A stretch of 64,000 nt of DNA from NCBI GenBank assembly GCA_019828545.1, contig JACVRA010000286.1:62001-126000 (forward strand). The letters are read 5' to 3'. The position numbers were made by a program, and so were the translations under genes. Below are positions 36,305 to 48,600 of the stretch, in pieces. A model generated the notes under the pieces. That model was given only the letters and a program-made list of their open reading frames with translations, ran no database searches and had not been told where the DNA came from. Numbering within the stretch: the first letter of the stretch is position 1; each line of letters opens with the position of its first letter. The DNA comes from Paracamarosporium sp. OC-R06-R3. Lineage: Eukaryota > Ascomycota > Dothideomycetes > Pleosporales > Didymosphaeriaceae.

Positions 36305-37696
36305 TTACAGTGAGGCTTCGCTCGAGCCGGGCTGCGTCTGGCTCGTCCGGCATACCATTCTCTTCGCATTGTCGCTGGCGGATTCTCGCAGCCAGTCTCT
36401 ATATTCGGTGACTCGGAGCGCCCGCAGATCTCGACCGCTACCGCCAGAACGGACGAGTTCTTGGTTCGGAGACCGTCCGTATTGCACTTGCATCTGCTGA
36501 TGAGACATCGCCTCCCCTTGGATGCGTGAACGGCTAGGATGGGTACCTGGGAGATGCTCGGGGTGTTGGGCGGGCAAGTCCCTCTCGTGGTGTAAGGTTC
36601 CCTGGAATGCGGTGGTAGATTGCTGTGTAGCGTGCGTATGGTGGTGCTGGGAGCCGGCAAACAAGCCTCCATCCGTGTGGTGTTTCTGTTCTTGAGCGCC
36701 CGTGTGAGGGTTCGGCTGTGCTTTGAGCTGATGCAAAGACATCTGCTGCTGGTGATGAGATGCTTTGGTGTGTCCCTGTTGCTCTGTTCCACTCCGAGAT
36801 GGTGGTCCTTCCGTTGCCACTGAGTATGCGCCCGTGACCTGCTGAGCTTGTGTTGCGATACGACCAGACTTGATGGTCTTCTTCATGTTCTCCTTCTTCT
36901 TCGCCCACCTAATCTTCTTCTCTCGTGCTTGCTTCTCATGGCGGAAGAGAACTCGGTACTTCTCATTTAGTCGGGTGTTGATCATTGCAGAGTGCTCATT
37001 GCCCACAAAGCTCATGCCAGGCATATCTGCAAAGACATCTTGTTTGTATAGCTGTGCACGTGCGTTCTCAGCCTGTTTCTGCGTGATTTCGCCGGTTCGC
37101 ACTTGACCAAGCAGCTTCTGGCACAAGTAGTTGTCTACGAAGGACTGCCGAACTGCAATGTCCAGGGCCACGACCAAAGACGGCTCATTCAGAATCTTCC
37201 ACTGGTGAAGCAGCCATTCCTGGAAAAGATGTATCGTGTACTTGGAAGTAGGGAAGAGTAGCGCATCTGGTTGATTGAACCCGTTGTTGAGCCTCAGAAT
37301 GATCGACTCATGCATGACCTTCACCGCTGCCAACAGGGCATAGTACAAGTCCTCGAAGTCACCCAACAGGCGTTCCATAGGCGAGGATGCCACTGACTTG
37401 AGGGACGCCTTCTTTGCGTATTCCTGGGCTTCTCCATTGTTGTTGACAAGACTAGAGAAGGGCTTGCCGTATCCGGCTTTGAGACGCGCATGGAGTGTCT
37501 GGAGGGAAGGGCTATAACGATCGGTTGTCACCGCACCGAGTAAGGTGGTCGAAGATTGGTTGACGATCAGTTCGGAAGCGATTCCCAGCAGAACTGATTT
37601 GGCGACATCATCTGGACAGGCGAAGGGGGAAGCTTCGACTGCTTCCTGCGTTACCGCCGCGGGAAGACGAGGGTAAGACTGCTTGGGTGCAGTCAT
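36305..37696 (-). CDS. Unrecognised fungal protein, helical with Gln/His-rich tail
   Basis: An uninterrupted 463-residue frame. The first 270 residues are ordered and mostly helical (PMERLLGDFEDLYYALLAAV, LFQEWLLHQWKILNEPSLVV, VRQSFVDNYLCQKLLGQVRT) and end in a lysine-rich segment (KKIRWAKKKENMKKTIKSGR) that could be a nuclear-localisation signal. The last 190 residues are low-complexity, rich in Gln, His, Ser and Thr. There is no signal peptide or membrane helix. I recognise no family. Coding is supported by length, lack of stops and the sharp ordered/disordered split. Confidence 0.65.
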   Translation of the reverse strand: MTAPKQSYPRLPAAVTQEAVEASPFACPDDVAKSVLLGIASELIVNQSSTTLLGAVTTDRYSPSLQTLHARLKAGYGKPFSSLVNNNGEAQEYAKKASLKSVASSPMERLLGDFEDLYYALLAAVKVMHESIILRLNNGFNQPDALLFPTSKYTIHLFQEWLLHQWKILNEPSLVVALDIAVRQSFVDNYLCQKLLGQVRTGEITQKQAENARAQLYKQDVFADMPGMSFVGNEHSAMINTRLNEKYRVLFRHEKQAREKKIRWAKKKENMKKTIKSGRIATQAQQVTGAYSVATEGPPSRSGTEQQGHTKASHHQQQMSLHQLKAQPNPHTGAQEQKHHTDGGLFAGSQHHHTHATQQSTTAFQGTLHHERDLPAQHPEHLPGTHPSRSRIQGEAMSHQQMQVQYGRSPNQELVRSGGSGRDLRALRVTEYRDWLRESASDNAKRMVCRTSQTQPGSSEASL

Positions 37697-39542
37697 GTTT
37701 GGTTCTTGGTTTGAATGGAAGCTTTCGTGAAGGTATAGCGAGTAAGTGCCGCGTTTGGCACGGGTGCGATGAAACGAGTCGAATCGATGTCTGGACGACG
37801 GCCGCGATATACGGCGTATGGGCGATAGTCGACGCTGGGATATTCAGCGCCGCTTGTTTGAAAGACTGGCGTGAGAGGACGAGGAAAGAGCAGCGGGACT
37901 CGCTTGAATATTGAAGAGGATGAAGAGGCTCGGTTGTTGGTGAGACGCGGATGAAAAGGATAGTGAAAGGCGTCCCCCAACTCACTGCCCAGCATCACTG
38001 TCATAGTTCAATGGGCACAATAACAACTACTTTAGCGGCTCGCTGCACCATTCACTGCTAGCTATTGTTGCCTGGTGAGCTATGCTCCTACAATATCCCA
38101 TTGTCGTGGGTGCCTTGTACGATTCACCGTGCCGTGGAATGGATATCTTCAAACGTGGTATGAGAATGAGTCGAGCTGTACGGCGTGGACGTGATGGGGA
38201 GTACTTGATGAGCATATCAATTCAGTGAGCCCGAGATCATGATAGGTAAATTTGCGGGTGCGACGCCTCTTTTGAGTAGTTGCGGTAGATGAAGCTGTCG
38301 TAGGGTAGGTTATCAAGCTTGACATTGTTTCTCCTATCGCAGGATGGCACATGGTGCTCGGATAGTACTTCTTCTGACGTGAGTTTGATGGCATCTGGCA
38401 TAAAGGAGGCCCCCGTAAGGTGTTTGTATCTCACCAAAGCAGTCTTGGATCTCCCGGTGAGGTAGCCATGTCACGTGATACACACAGCATCTGGGTAGAT
38501 GGTCGTTCTAGACCTGGTGTACATCATGGACGCCTGAACGATTTGCAGAGGATGCCGACATGGATGCTCGTGATCGGATAGCTGCTCAGAAACGGCGGTG
38601 ACGTATCAGCACGTGGGACCTGCAGTGCACGAGCTCGATCCGATGTCGCCGGCGCAGTGCATATCGGCTAGCAGCTAGCATCCACCGCTAACTCACAACC
38701 CCTGACACCACCACGACAAAGCAGGAACACCGAGGGGGATCAGCGGCGGTCAGCTGCAATCCTTGGGCCGTCCAAGGATCTCCCTCGACGCCGGCCCGCG
38801 ACCTTCCAGTTGCCCTTGCAGGTGCCACGTAGCTACGGCCGCGACCTTCTGGACTGTCTGCCGCTGCGAAGGCAACCAGAACAACGTCTATATAAGCCTC
38901 CGCCGGCCGGACGACTTGCCTGTGAACAGCGATTGAGTTTGAGCAGCTCCCACCAAGCTGGCGCACAGTCAGCCCGAACAGAACACACCATCATGTCACA
39001 TGGCCGTGACAGCCACCAATCCACGTCTGCGAATCACAACTTCCACCCACCCACCAAACAGGGCTGCGCTTTATTGGTCGGCGCATTGGAAGGTGCTTTG
39101 TTTCCTGGAATCCCTCATTGCTCTAGCTTGCCATGGCCTGGCGAAGACAATCGCGCTGCGGTGCGCCCATGTTGCGCGCCGCCCTCCTTCTTCACATGAG
39201 CACATGGCGCAGTCGGCCCCGTCTTTATCATTCTTGCGCTTGAGTTGCATTACTTGGAACTGATAACAGAGCCCTTGGTGTGATTTTCTACTATATCTCC
39301 CGAAGCACCCCAAAGACTGACTCAACGCCGAATTCGGTCACCTCCCTACGAGCGCATGCGCAACTCGAGATACTGGTCAACTTTGCGACTTTACCCTACT
39401 GTGATTGCTTTGAAGTATACTTTTCAAAAGCAGCGTCTGCAAAACCACAATACCCAAGTGCTGTAGAAGGCCGATTTATAACCTGCGCGGTTATCGCGCA
39501 TTCAAAGGTGGCTCGCCGTAGGATACACACCCAACGTTCGAA
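37697..39542. other. Long divergent intergenic region
   Basis: About 1.85 kb between divergent starts. Two CACGTG palindromes occur (38472-38477 within TCACGTGA; 38610-38615). A TATATAAG lies near 38889, about 100 bp before ATGTCACATGGC at 38993, which would open a 68-residue frame to 39199. I cannot support that frame beyond the promoter-like spacing. Confidence 0.35.
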
Positions 39543-40491
39543 ATGTGTTTTGGGGCCTTGTTCGCGAGTCCTCCCAAAAAGCGCAAGAATCTCGGGTCGT
39601 CTTCACCGGAGAAGAGACGGAATGATCAGCGCGATTCGCTTGGTTATGAAAAGGTATCAGTTGGCGCAGAAACACCAGCCCGCAAGAGGTCGGAGCGACC
39701 CGATGTCAAGAGACCGAGAGAGACGTACGGGAGGATAGATGGCCGTACGCGCCCGCAATATCCACCGAACAGCGGGGCAAGGCAAAGGCCAACTTTAGCC
39801 GTCAATGTACCGCGTACGCCGCATTTCAGCTGCTGTGCTTAGAAAGAAACAACTGACACTTATAGCTATGTTCTATCGACGTATTGACCCAACGAGCAGC
39901 AACTCCTCAGAGGAAATGCTGTTGAACCCGCGCCCAGATAGGAGCGCACATGACAGGAGACAACACCACAGCAAACACACCTCACAATCAACTTTGAGGG
40001 GTCGAGGCGCAAAACGTCAACGCACTACAGACACTCGGCGTGATGACCAGATGTCTCCATCTTCTTCCCCGAAGACTTCAAGGAAAAGAGCACAATATCG
40101 TACATTGGAGTCTTCGCCGTCTAGACACCGATCAACGCGCCAACACCATACCCCTCAGCATGACAACCTCCCAGAATCATCTCGCTCCCGCCGACATCCC
40201 CCCAGCCTACAACGCCAGTATCCGTCGACGCGCGCAAACACAGGTGCACGGCGCGACCCAGACCGACGCTTTGCTGTTCTGGCCGCAACAAACACAGCAC
40301 TTGAGCACCTCAGGCAAGAGGCTTTTTCCCAGCCATCACCTCCGCCACGGAGAGAGCGTCTGAGGAGATATCAAGGCGTGGAGATTCCTGCGTCGAGTAT
40401 CCCGTTTGAGTGGGATTGCGTCAGCTCGCAGACTTCAGGCAGGTACGGGTACGGAGAGCCAAGTGGTAGTCGGCAGAGACGAAGGCGTTGA
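39543..40491 (+). CDS. Unrecognised basic, disordered protein
   Basis: A two-exon model, 39543-39813 and 39866-40491, with a 52-nt intron (GTACGC...CTGACACTTATAG). The reading frame stays open across the join (LAVNVP|PMFYRRID). 298 residues, very basic: N-terminal MCFGALFASPPKKRKN, then Arg/Ser/His/Gln-rich sequence, then a somewhat more ordered C-terminus (RRERLRRYQGVEIPASSIPF, EWDCVSSQ). No domain is recognised. MCFG could be a lipidation or short conserved start motif, but that is speculation. Support comes from the good intron and the phase match. Confidence 0.5.
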
Positions 40492-41092
40492 TGGTGTTCG
40501 TGTTTGCTTGACTCAGGTTAGATGCATGGAGGTACTTCAGTCGTGTTCGTTCTGCAATGGACGGCAAGTCGGAACTTGAGATGCCGTAGCGTTGTGCGTT
40601 GTTTGGAGACTGCATGTGCATTGGATGTCCCTAGGTAGCACATACCAGGACGCATTTTCTTCAGAGGGTATTGCATGTCATTTAGGAGTTTCTGCTCTTG
40701 CTTTGTCAGACGGGCGTTTCACGTAAGCTCGACGCTTACACTGGTCGTTGGGTGGCGTTCGTTGAACCTTGCATTCGATACCATGGATCATTACTCAGGC
40801 GTTCAGTGCATTCGGTGCATTATATAATGTTTTACGTTATTCGTGTCTGCCCTAGCTTACTTCTACTCCTAGACTTTCGGTCATGTGCATGTGTCCGTGT
40901 TCAACTAGTCGTCCACAACCGAATCAAAGACATGTGCCTCTCTACGATAAAACAAATTCTTTTAAGACATGTCCATCTAGACCTACAGCGGATAGCACAT
41001 GCAGAAGCTAAGAGAGTATCCCAATCAACTTCGTTGTGCAATATCGACCCGAATGCACCCCTTCACTCCCAAAATAATCCACCTTCGTCCCG
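40492..41092. other. Convergent 3' intergenic region
   Basis: Between the basic protein (+) and ELP6 (-). Only short open frames; nothing else is recognised. Confidence 0.4.
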
Positions 41093-42142
41093 TTACGCAG
41101 TAGTCGCAGTCCCCCTCTCAAACACCTTCACGCTCCCATCCCCATGAACCTTATACAGCACCTCCCGCCCCAGCTCCTCAGGCGGTTCCACCGCACCACC
41201 AACACCACTCCCCCCCTCATCGCTTATCGTCCCAATAGTCGCCCACGAGTCCTTATTAACCGTAGCCCTCAGCACCCCGCTGACATCCCTCGCGACACCA
41301 GTATCCAGTACTCTCACTCCAAGCACCTTTGCACTCATATGTGCCGTCCTAACGACCAGGTTCTGGTGGGCGATCTGCAGGGGCGATGCCGGCGCAGAAT
41401 GCGCGAGGAGAGACAGATCCGACTGGAGGTGTACGAGGACGTGCGATACGGATTTTTGCGTGTGCAGCGATAGGAAGAACGAGGTCAGATCGAACGGGGT
41501 GAGGGTGGGGATCGAGGCGAGGAGTATGTCTGGGTTGTCGAGGATGACGAGCGTGTTCGTTTCGGCAGTCAGTGGGCGTAGAGAGGCGAGCGCGGAGGAT
41601 ATGGACGCATTAATGGCGGCTAGCGAGGTGGAGGAGAGGCCTGGTGTGCGCGTTGCCGCTCGCGGTGCAGCTGGCGTTGTCGCGGCTGGCGTCGTCGCCA
41701 CTGGAGTCCGGACTGGAGTCCGTCCTGGGGGCCCACGGTCAGGCAGTTGCGTCCGCGGTCCTCTTGTTGGTATTCCTGGGTGCGCACTTGGCGGGCTCTG
41801 CTGTGGCTGCTGGTTTGCTTCATCGTCGTTCTGAAAGAATCCCGACAAGCCATCCACAAAGGCAAATCTTCCCTGCGCGCTCAGGCCGCCCAAGTCCAGT
41901 CCAGTTCCTTTGCGCACTTCTTGCTTCCAGAATTCGTAGTCCCTCATCCAGCTCACCAGCACTACGTTTTTGGCCCCGCCATTATCGTCGTCCCTGCCAG
42001 AGCTCAGTGCATCGCAGAGGAAGCGGGTCAGGAGCCAGTTGGCCGAGGCATCGAGGGTGCTCGTGAGCAGCAGGAGCGCGTCGGTTTTCGGCGTCCGCAC
42101 AAAGGGTTCTAGCAGTGGCGGAATGCGAGAGGATGGCGGCAT
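41093..42142 (-). CDS. ELP6: Elongator complex subunit 6 (Elp6)
   Basis: A single-exon gene of 349 residues. Elp4-Elp5-Elp6 form a RecA-like hexameric ring in Elongator, which modifies wobble uridines of tRNA in the cytoplasm. Visible matches are LLEPFVRTPKTDALLLLTST, LDASANWLLTRFLCDAL, NVVLVSWMRDYEFWKQEVRK, GLDLGGLSAQGRFAFVDGLS and the Walker-B-like strand TLVILDNPDILLAS. There is no P-loop, as expected for Elp6. A Pro/Thr-rich loop (residues about 110-170) interrupts the fold. GC-rich composition creates long antisense frames that are not genes. Family assignment rests on the N-terminal and ILDNPDILLA regions. Confidence 0.78.
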   Translation of the reverse strand: MPPSSRIPPLLEPFVRTPKTDALLLLTSTLDASANWLLTRFLCDALSSGRDDDNGGAKNVVLVSWMRDYEFWKQEVRKGTGLDLGGLSAQGRFAFVDGLSGFFQNDDEANQQPQQSPPSAHPGIPTRGPRTQLPDRGPPGRTPVRTPVATTPAATTPAAPRAATRTPGLSSTSLAAINASISSALASLRPLTAETNTLVILDNPDILLASIPTLTPFDLTSFFLSLHTQKSVSHVLVHLQSDLSLLAHSAPASPLQIAHQNLVVRTAHMSAKVLGVRVLDTGVARDVSGVLRATVNKDSWATIGTISDEGGSGVGGAVEPPEELGREVLYKVHGDGSVKVFERGTATTA

Positions 42143-44781
42143 GCCGAAGAAGCTACAGAGACGAAGCTGCGCGGGAGACTGGACAGGGCTTGTGGTTATC
42201 GATAAGCCTCGCGCACTTCGTCATTTGTGGAAAAGTCCACACCTTGGCTTGAAGGTAACAGAATGCAATGAGAAGAAATCAAACGCCCGGTTGATGAATG
42301 GGTTGATAGGAAATGACGAGTGGAGTGATCACTTTAGAAGATGATGTTCAATATGCCAATGCCGTTGAATGCATGGTTTTCTACTTCTACTAGGCTGGGT
42401 ACGACGCCTCCAAATACAACACACCCAAACCCCTCCTCCATGCACAAGTTGCTATATTTGCTGACAGATACGAATGTGCGTCCCTTTACGATCTCGCGAA
42501 TTTTTCATTGTCGGACACCATCAAGGCTGCTAAAAGCAATGATTAGGCTGACATTGCAGGCTTCGTTTATGATCATACAACGACGGAAGCACCGCCCTAT
42601 ATGGAGCTACGAGATCTAGTTGTCGTTGCTATTACAAGTCGCTATTTGATACTAAAGACGACCTTAATAAACGAGAGCGTAGTCAATCTCCTGCGTTCAA
42701 ACACGGATCTTGTGACAGACTTTTTCCTTAGTAGGTGACATGGACTAACGGCACATCGTGTTGTTGACTATCGTTTCATATGTAAGCATTATCGTTATAG
42801 TCATGTTGGGCCTCACAGTTGCCCGAGCATATTTTCTGCCGATAGCAGTGGAACAAGGGATTATCCTCAGTATGGGAAAGGAAATGGGCACCAGGTTCGT
42901 CGCACATGGTGGGCCAACATCAGTGTGCGCCCAGCTTGTTCATACCCATTGTGCCATGGATGTCACACTTTGAAACCTGAAGAGGCTGGCGATATGTCTC
43001 CACCGGCGTATACAGATAGTTGATGCTGTAATGTAAAAAGAGGCCCAAATTTATTCGAGATCGCGTACTGGTCCTGTTAACTGTGACAATGCAGGGACTG
43101 TATATACTACGCTGGCTGTTCAACTAGCGCGTCAAGGGCAGGTGTTTGTGGCCAAACCCACACGACAATTCCAGCAATCGAGGCTCTCGCTGTTGTGCTA
43201 TTTCCTTCCCGTACAGCTGCGGTGATACAGAACTCTACCTCACGCACACGGTCCTTGGCGCGTAAATAAGCTCATACGCCACATGCAGACCCTTGCGTGA
43301 AGGACCCCCTGAGATCGACGGAGTTCAAAAACTGCCCAACAAGGCAAGTTGGAGTCTTGAGTACGTCATCTCCATTCACGAGCTTTAATTCTGGATTCCA
43401 GCGACTGCACCTCGGATACCGATTCTCGGATACTAACGTTGTTGCAAGCACGGCTTCCCCACGAGCGGAATCTCTCATACATCTCGCGTGCGCGACCCGG
43501 TCGCTATCCTCTGCAGGTGCCTACTCCACGCACGAAACCGATGGCTGAATATACGGATGAAACGGTGCAAACTAGGGCTGCCGAGCTACCTAGGACCCGA
43601 CAGCTTAAGACGCACCTTAAAACAAAACAAAAGCATTAGGAGGGGATGAAGAAGATTCTTATACTGTGGTCAGCATATTCCGGGCAACCTGTCGCAACTT
43701 CGAGCCGTAAAACAAACGCTTATCGGGAGCCCTAGAGACATCGCTAGCTCTCTAGGAAAAGGCCCTGGAATGAGAAAGAATGCATTCTAAAGTGCCTGGA
43801 CATTTGTACCACAGTGTCCTCCTACATAGACGGTCCGGCTTCAAGCTCCGCGAAACAGCCCGACAATGCATGGCGATGATGCACGACGACAATGCCGTGT
43901 TGGTTTCCACCAACGAAGCTGTTATCGGGAATATGGAGCAGGCACTCAGCCGTTGTAAGGACGGCCTGACTGGGGTCGTGTCACGATTGAGAAGGTCTCT
44001 CGAGCAAATGCTACCGCATCGCCCCAGGAAACGGAACAGAAAAAGTTGCAAGAAGAGATGGAAAGCACAAGACAGAGCCAAATTCTCTGCAGAGAACCTT
44101 CTAAGATATCATACGCACACCGTACAAACGTTTTTGAAGCAACTTCCGTGGTGGATGACAGTCGTCAGGTGATGACATCGACATCTGGCGCCCTGGCATT
44201 CGCGAACCGAATCTCAGCGGGCGCGCCTTCCACGCAAATAGCTTGGACAAACGCCAGCCCGACGCGTCGCAGCAACCTCCGCGGAGTCGACGTGAATCGC
44301 ACGCCTCGCGGGGAGCATGTATGTAGTGCGACACGGTGGCGTCTCAACAGCCCCGTCCCCGGAAGGCCATTAATTCGCCACGGCGACAGACAGACATACA
44401 GACAGACGCTTGGAGCGGCACGAGCCCAGAAGGCTCAAAAAACGACCTGCCCAAGCACAGGCTTCCATCACAGCGTGTGCCAATCGCCAGCCAACCAACC
44501 ACCGCACCGTGTAACCGCTTGTGGAACTGCCACCCAGCGTGGCAGCCCAAACCACGGGCGGCCTTGAATAACACATAGATACATATACTCCGCCGTGCGG
44601 TGGTGGTAGATCTCGAGACATCGACTCTCCCACCCCCTCTACTTCGCAATGCCGAGCCTCGTAGAACAGGTATGTATGTACGGATAACAGATCAAACTTT
44701 CTTCTCTCTCTTTTTTTACTACGCTCGGTTTTCTGTACCGGTTCCCAGGGGAATCACCTTTTTTGTATCAATTTTTTTTGT
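42143..44781. other. Gene-poor region
   Basis: About 2.6 kb without a gene I can support, apart from the weak candidate at 43780-44172. Composition varies from AT-rich (42.3-43.1 kb) to mixed. There is no array or terminal repeat. Confidence 0.4.
43780..44172 (+). other. Possible gene remnant with coiled-coil content
   Basis: A 130-codon frame whose middle reads like real protein (FKLRETARQCMAMMHDDNAV, MEQALSRCKDGLTGVVSRLR). Near 44000 the coiled-coil character seems to pass to another frame (ETEQKKLQEEMESTRQSQ). That would mean a frameshift in an old gene, or an intron I cannot place. No family is recognised. Confidence 0.25.
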
Positions 44782-45126
44782 ATGCCGAGTTTTCGTCAAA
44801 AACAGCAGTCCAGATGGATGGTAGACAACCAGCCAGTCCAGTATACTCTGCTCAGCTTGAATTATAGTGTTAATGAAGCCCAGACGCCCCGGTACAAAAT
44901 ACCCTGCGCCCACTGCGAAGCGATCCTGATCTACGACGAGGCACGGAATCGGTGTCCTCGGTGCGGAGGCAACCCCTGGGCGCCTTGCAACGACACGGGG
45001 TGCGCGCAGTTCGACCACGGCATAGTGCGGCCGCACAAGCCGGGGAAATTCGAGCCGTGTGATGAGCCGGGCGAACTGGATGCCGCGATGGCGGTCGAGG
45101 ACCGGGCTTCGACCCGTCATCGTTAG
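44782..45126 (+). CDS. Small zinc-ribbon protein
   Basis: A 114-residue frame with four cysteines in a ribbon pattern, CAHCEAILIYDEARNRCPRC, followed by GGNPWAPCNDTGCAQFDHGI. The second half is GC-rich with good codon use. The start is uncertain: an ATG at 44649 (MPSLVEQ, followed by a GTATGT donor) could be an upstream exon, since a T-rich stretch before 44782 looks intronic. Function unknown; DNA, RNA or protein binding through the ribbon is possible. Confidence 0.45.
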   Translation: MPSFRQKQQSRWMVDNQPVQYTLLSLNYSVNEAQTPRYKIPCAHCEAILIYDEARNRCPRCGGNPWAPCNDTGCAQFDHGIVRPHKPGKFEPCDEPGELDAAMAVEDRASTRHR

Positions 45127-45606
45127 TTCGTTTGGTGGTGTTCTGATGTCTCGTGAGTAACTCGTTTTTTATGGTTTTGTGGAACTGAGACTGATGTTGA
45201 GTTGTTTATGGATACCGATTAGCGAAGTATGGGCTTGGTTAGTTTATTTTTTGGTCAGATTTACGCGAAATCCTTCCGCCGGTGCCTGGCTGGTTTCGTC
45301 TGTACGAGGATGTGACACGATGGTAATGCGAAGGAACAAGTGGATGCCAGGACTAGTCGCACGCACATACATGGGTAAAGATACCTGGGATATGATTCAT
45401 TTTGATCAAGAGACGCTCACTCTTACGTCCAAATTGAGTTCAATTGCTGCTAACATGCAGTGATCCTTGCAAGGACATATCCCTTCGCCATGCTATTTGC
45501 TGTCATTGCCATGTTGATATACCCCCTCGCTGAAAGGCTTGTCTGCAAGATGCATTAGCACAGTGTGCGTACATGAAGAAGCCACAAATCCTGTGCAATG
45601 CATACC
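45127..45606. other. Convergent 3' intergenic region
   Basis: Between the zinc-ribbon gene and the RdRP stop. No gene is supported. Confidence 0.4.
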
Positions 45607-48600
45607 TTAATGGAAGTCAAGTTTCAAGACCTCGCCCAGCTGTGTAATGCCTTGTGTGGTCTCGATGCCACCGAGGTCCGTCTCCAGGACAGGACTCTCT
45701 TTCTTCGGATGTCGGTACTGCTGGTGCATAGTAAATCCTGACCGAGCCCTCCTGTTGCCTGTCTTGATCTTGCCAAGCTCGTTGACGAATAGCCACGGGA
45801 AAGACATCAGCGGCATGTCTTCTGGTATCATCGAGCGGCTTGACTCATGGCATTCCCGAACAGCAGTTTCCATTTCGGTAGCGGTCACGGTGTACATAGC
45901 CGTAACGAATGGTGCCAGCTTCTCAAATTCATGCCTGCCCTCTGCCCCCGCTGCTTCACAACACAGGCCTTGGTATCGTAGCTTGAGTATTCCGATGGTT
46001 CGTCCAAACTCCTCAGCGAAGGTATAGTCGCGAGCTTCCAGATTGTGGGACAGCACGAAAACAGACCATGCCTCGAATTCTGTACGGATGGCATGCTTTG
46101 CCATCAATCCTCTCATGTCGGAGTCGTATAAAGACTTGATTTCCCTGGCCTTCGCAAGCATGTCTTGGCTGGGTGCATATGCATCCAAGATAGTCTGGTC
46201 AAACTTGTTCTCATACCGAGGCACAAAGTCAACAAGCTGCACCTGATCGAAAAGCATCCCCAGGATCTTCTTAGATTTGTAGTACTTGTGTTCCGGTTGA
46301 TGTTTATTCCGTTGGAAATGCGGTTTCTTGCGTGGGTTGAGTTCAGGGTCCATGATCGCAGGTATTCCACTCTTGGAGTAGTCCACCGCCTGGGAATGGA
46401 GTCGGGCCAAAGCAAGACCTAAAGTAAGTGTTAGCTAGCATAATCGGATTGCGGAGGATAGTTCGCGACTCACATTTTCGATTCCTAACTCCTTCATCAC
46501 TAAAATCGGCTTGGGCCAGATGGGCGGTCGCGATCCGACCGAGTGAGTCATTCTTCATATGGGTTACAAAGAAATCAGTGATGTCTTTGACTGTAATTGG
46601 CTTGTTCGATTCCAGCGGTTTCTCGGCTGTAAAATCCATGGGAGGCTCGTTAATCGTTTCTGGAAGAAAGTTGTTATCCCACAGGACGATATAATCATCA
46701 CCGTCGAGGTCGCCACCCGAGCACATATTAGGAATATCCCTGTCTCCAGTTTGAGGGAGGACAACGACGTTCTTCAGATGATGCAATGCCGGCACGTCAA
46801 CAGCCCGCACTACACGCACGTCACCAGCGTGGAGTGACGGATTGCGTGCCAAAATGCATACGCCCTGGATGATCCTATAGTGACCCGTCTTGGCCGTTCT
46901 GGTGTCTTCAGCTGTGTCGGTGATCTGAAGGAATACTTCAGGTAAAGTTTGCATCTTCTCCTCTCTGGTAGCATTGGCTCGAGACTGTGGGTCGTTGTAA
47001 TGGCCTCGTAGGGTAGCCGCCTCATCCACACAACCGAGCAGATATGCGCCCTCCTCAATGACTATCCGAGCCTTTTCCTTGAGGTACTTGATATGATAAG
47101 CGCGCCACAGCTGAAGAAGTGACATCATGAATGGCTCTTGACTTTGCATGAAACCATCAATAACCATTCCAGCCATGGTGAGTGTTGTTTGATTCAGATC
47201 AATGTTTCGTTGAAGTTTCTGAATAGCAACATCGTCTTCTCGAGTTGCTCTCTCGAGATCATTGACCATTTCTTGCTGTTTTTGGATGAACACAGAGTCT
47301 GGCACACCGAGTGTTGACAGTATGATTATCAATTGACGGTTGAAACATGCGACGGAGAGCGCGGAAGCCCTAATGATTTCTAGTCCTACATTCTGCGCTT
47401 CGAACTTGTACTGGCTGGGGCGAATATGGACAACATGACCAGCGATGCTGGGATCTAGAGCGAGTACGCCCTTGCATCCAGCCAAGCGAAACTGATAAAG
47501 CGATGGAGGATCATTGAAGGCGTGTGGTAGACCGAGCTCTTTCGCGGCCATTTGGGCTAAAAAGGTGGAAATCCTCCCCACTCCGTCTGTGAAACAATAC
47601 CCGTTCCGTTCTACATCTTCAATCTTTTCGATTTTGACATTGACGCTTTTGATTGCACGTGTGGTGGAAAAGCATTGTCCGAGTCGGGCGCCATACTTTG
47701 CTGCTGTCTTGATATGGTCAAACTGCCCCATTGACCGGCGGATGTCGTCGGCGGATTTCGATGGCGTAGGTGCATAAAAGTATGCTCCGCGCTCTCTGAA
47801 CTGGGAGTTTCCAAAAGCAAGAAATTCATAGTAACGTCCGGCCACAACGATGCCGTTGGTCATGGCTCTAGTCACTCGATCAAAGATTGCGTCTGACGCT
47901 CCATTGTTCCGTGCGTATATGTCACCTTCAGTCTTCTCGTCGGAGAATTTGACACGGATAAAGCGATCGGCATCTGCGATGTGCTTTCGAACGATGCGGT
48001 TTGATGTTTCGATTACGGGTTGGCCAACGTGAATCATCGTTGGCGTGATGTTCACTGATCGTGAAAGGATGCAGTAGCTTGGCAATTTCGTTCCACGTGG
48101 TGACTTATGGAGGTTGGCGAATACCATCATGGGATTGACACATTCACGGTTGTCGTTTGCAACTCTCCCAAGGATTCGGACAGCTTCGGAAGGGCTTAAC
48201 GATGCCAGGCGCTCCAGAAATTCACGGGTGATGTTGTGTTCCTGGAGTAATCCATTTGACAGACAAACTTCCAACTGATAGCGAACATCAAAGGCCAAGT
48301 TGACCTGACCAGTAGCCAACTCGTGAAACGCAGACAGTTGAAAATAAGAGCCTTGGAGGTGTGGATGGGTCCCTGAAATTTCTTCTTCCAACAGTGACCA
48401 AATAGCTGGAGCTGTACCCTTCGATATGCTGTATTCTTGGATCGATTTGATGTTGATACCATGGACCGCAAGGATGCTATTCAGTCTTGTGTACTTTGGG
48501 TCACCGAATGTTGCGGCGTCGAACGTGACACGGTACGTTGTCCAGCGACCAATGTCAATTATAGGAGTTTCCTTGCGATTCATTACAGGGGCGTTTGCCA

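Noticed and set aside
41460..42344. Plus-strand ORFs of 120-140 codons
   Set aside because: Antisense to ELP6, no domain content.
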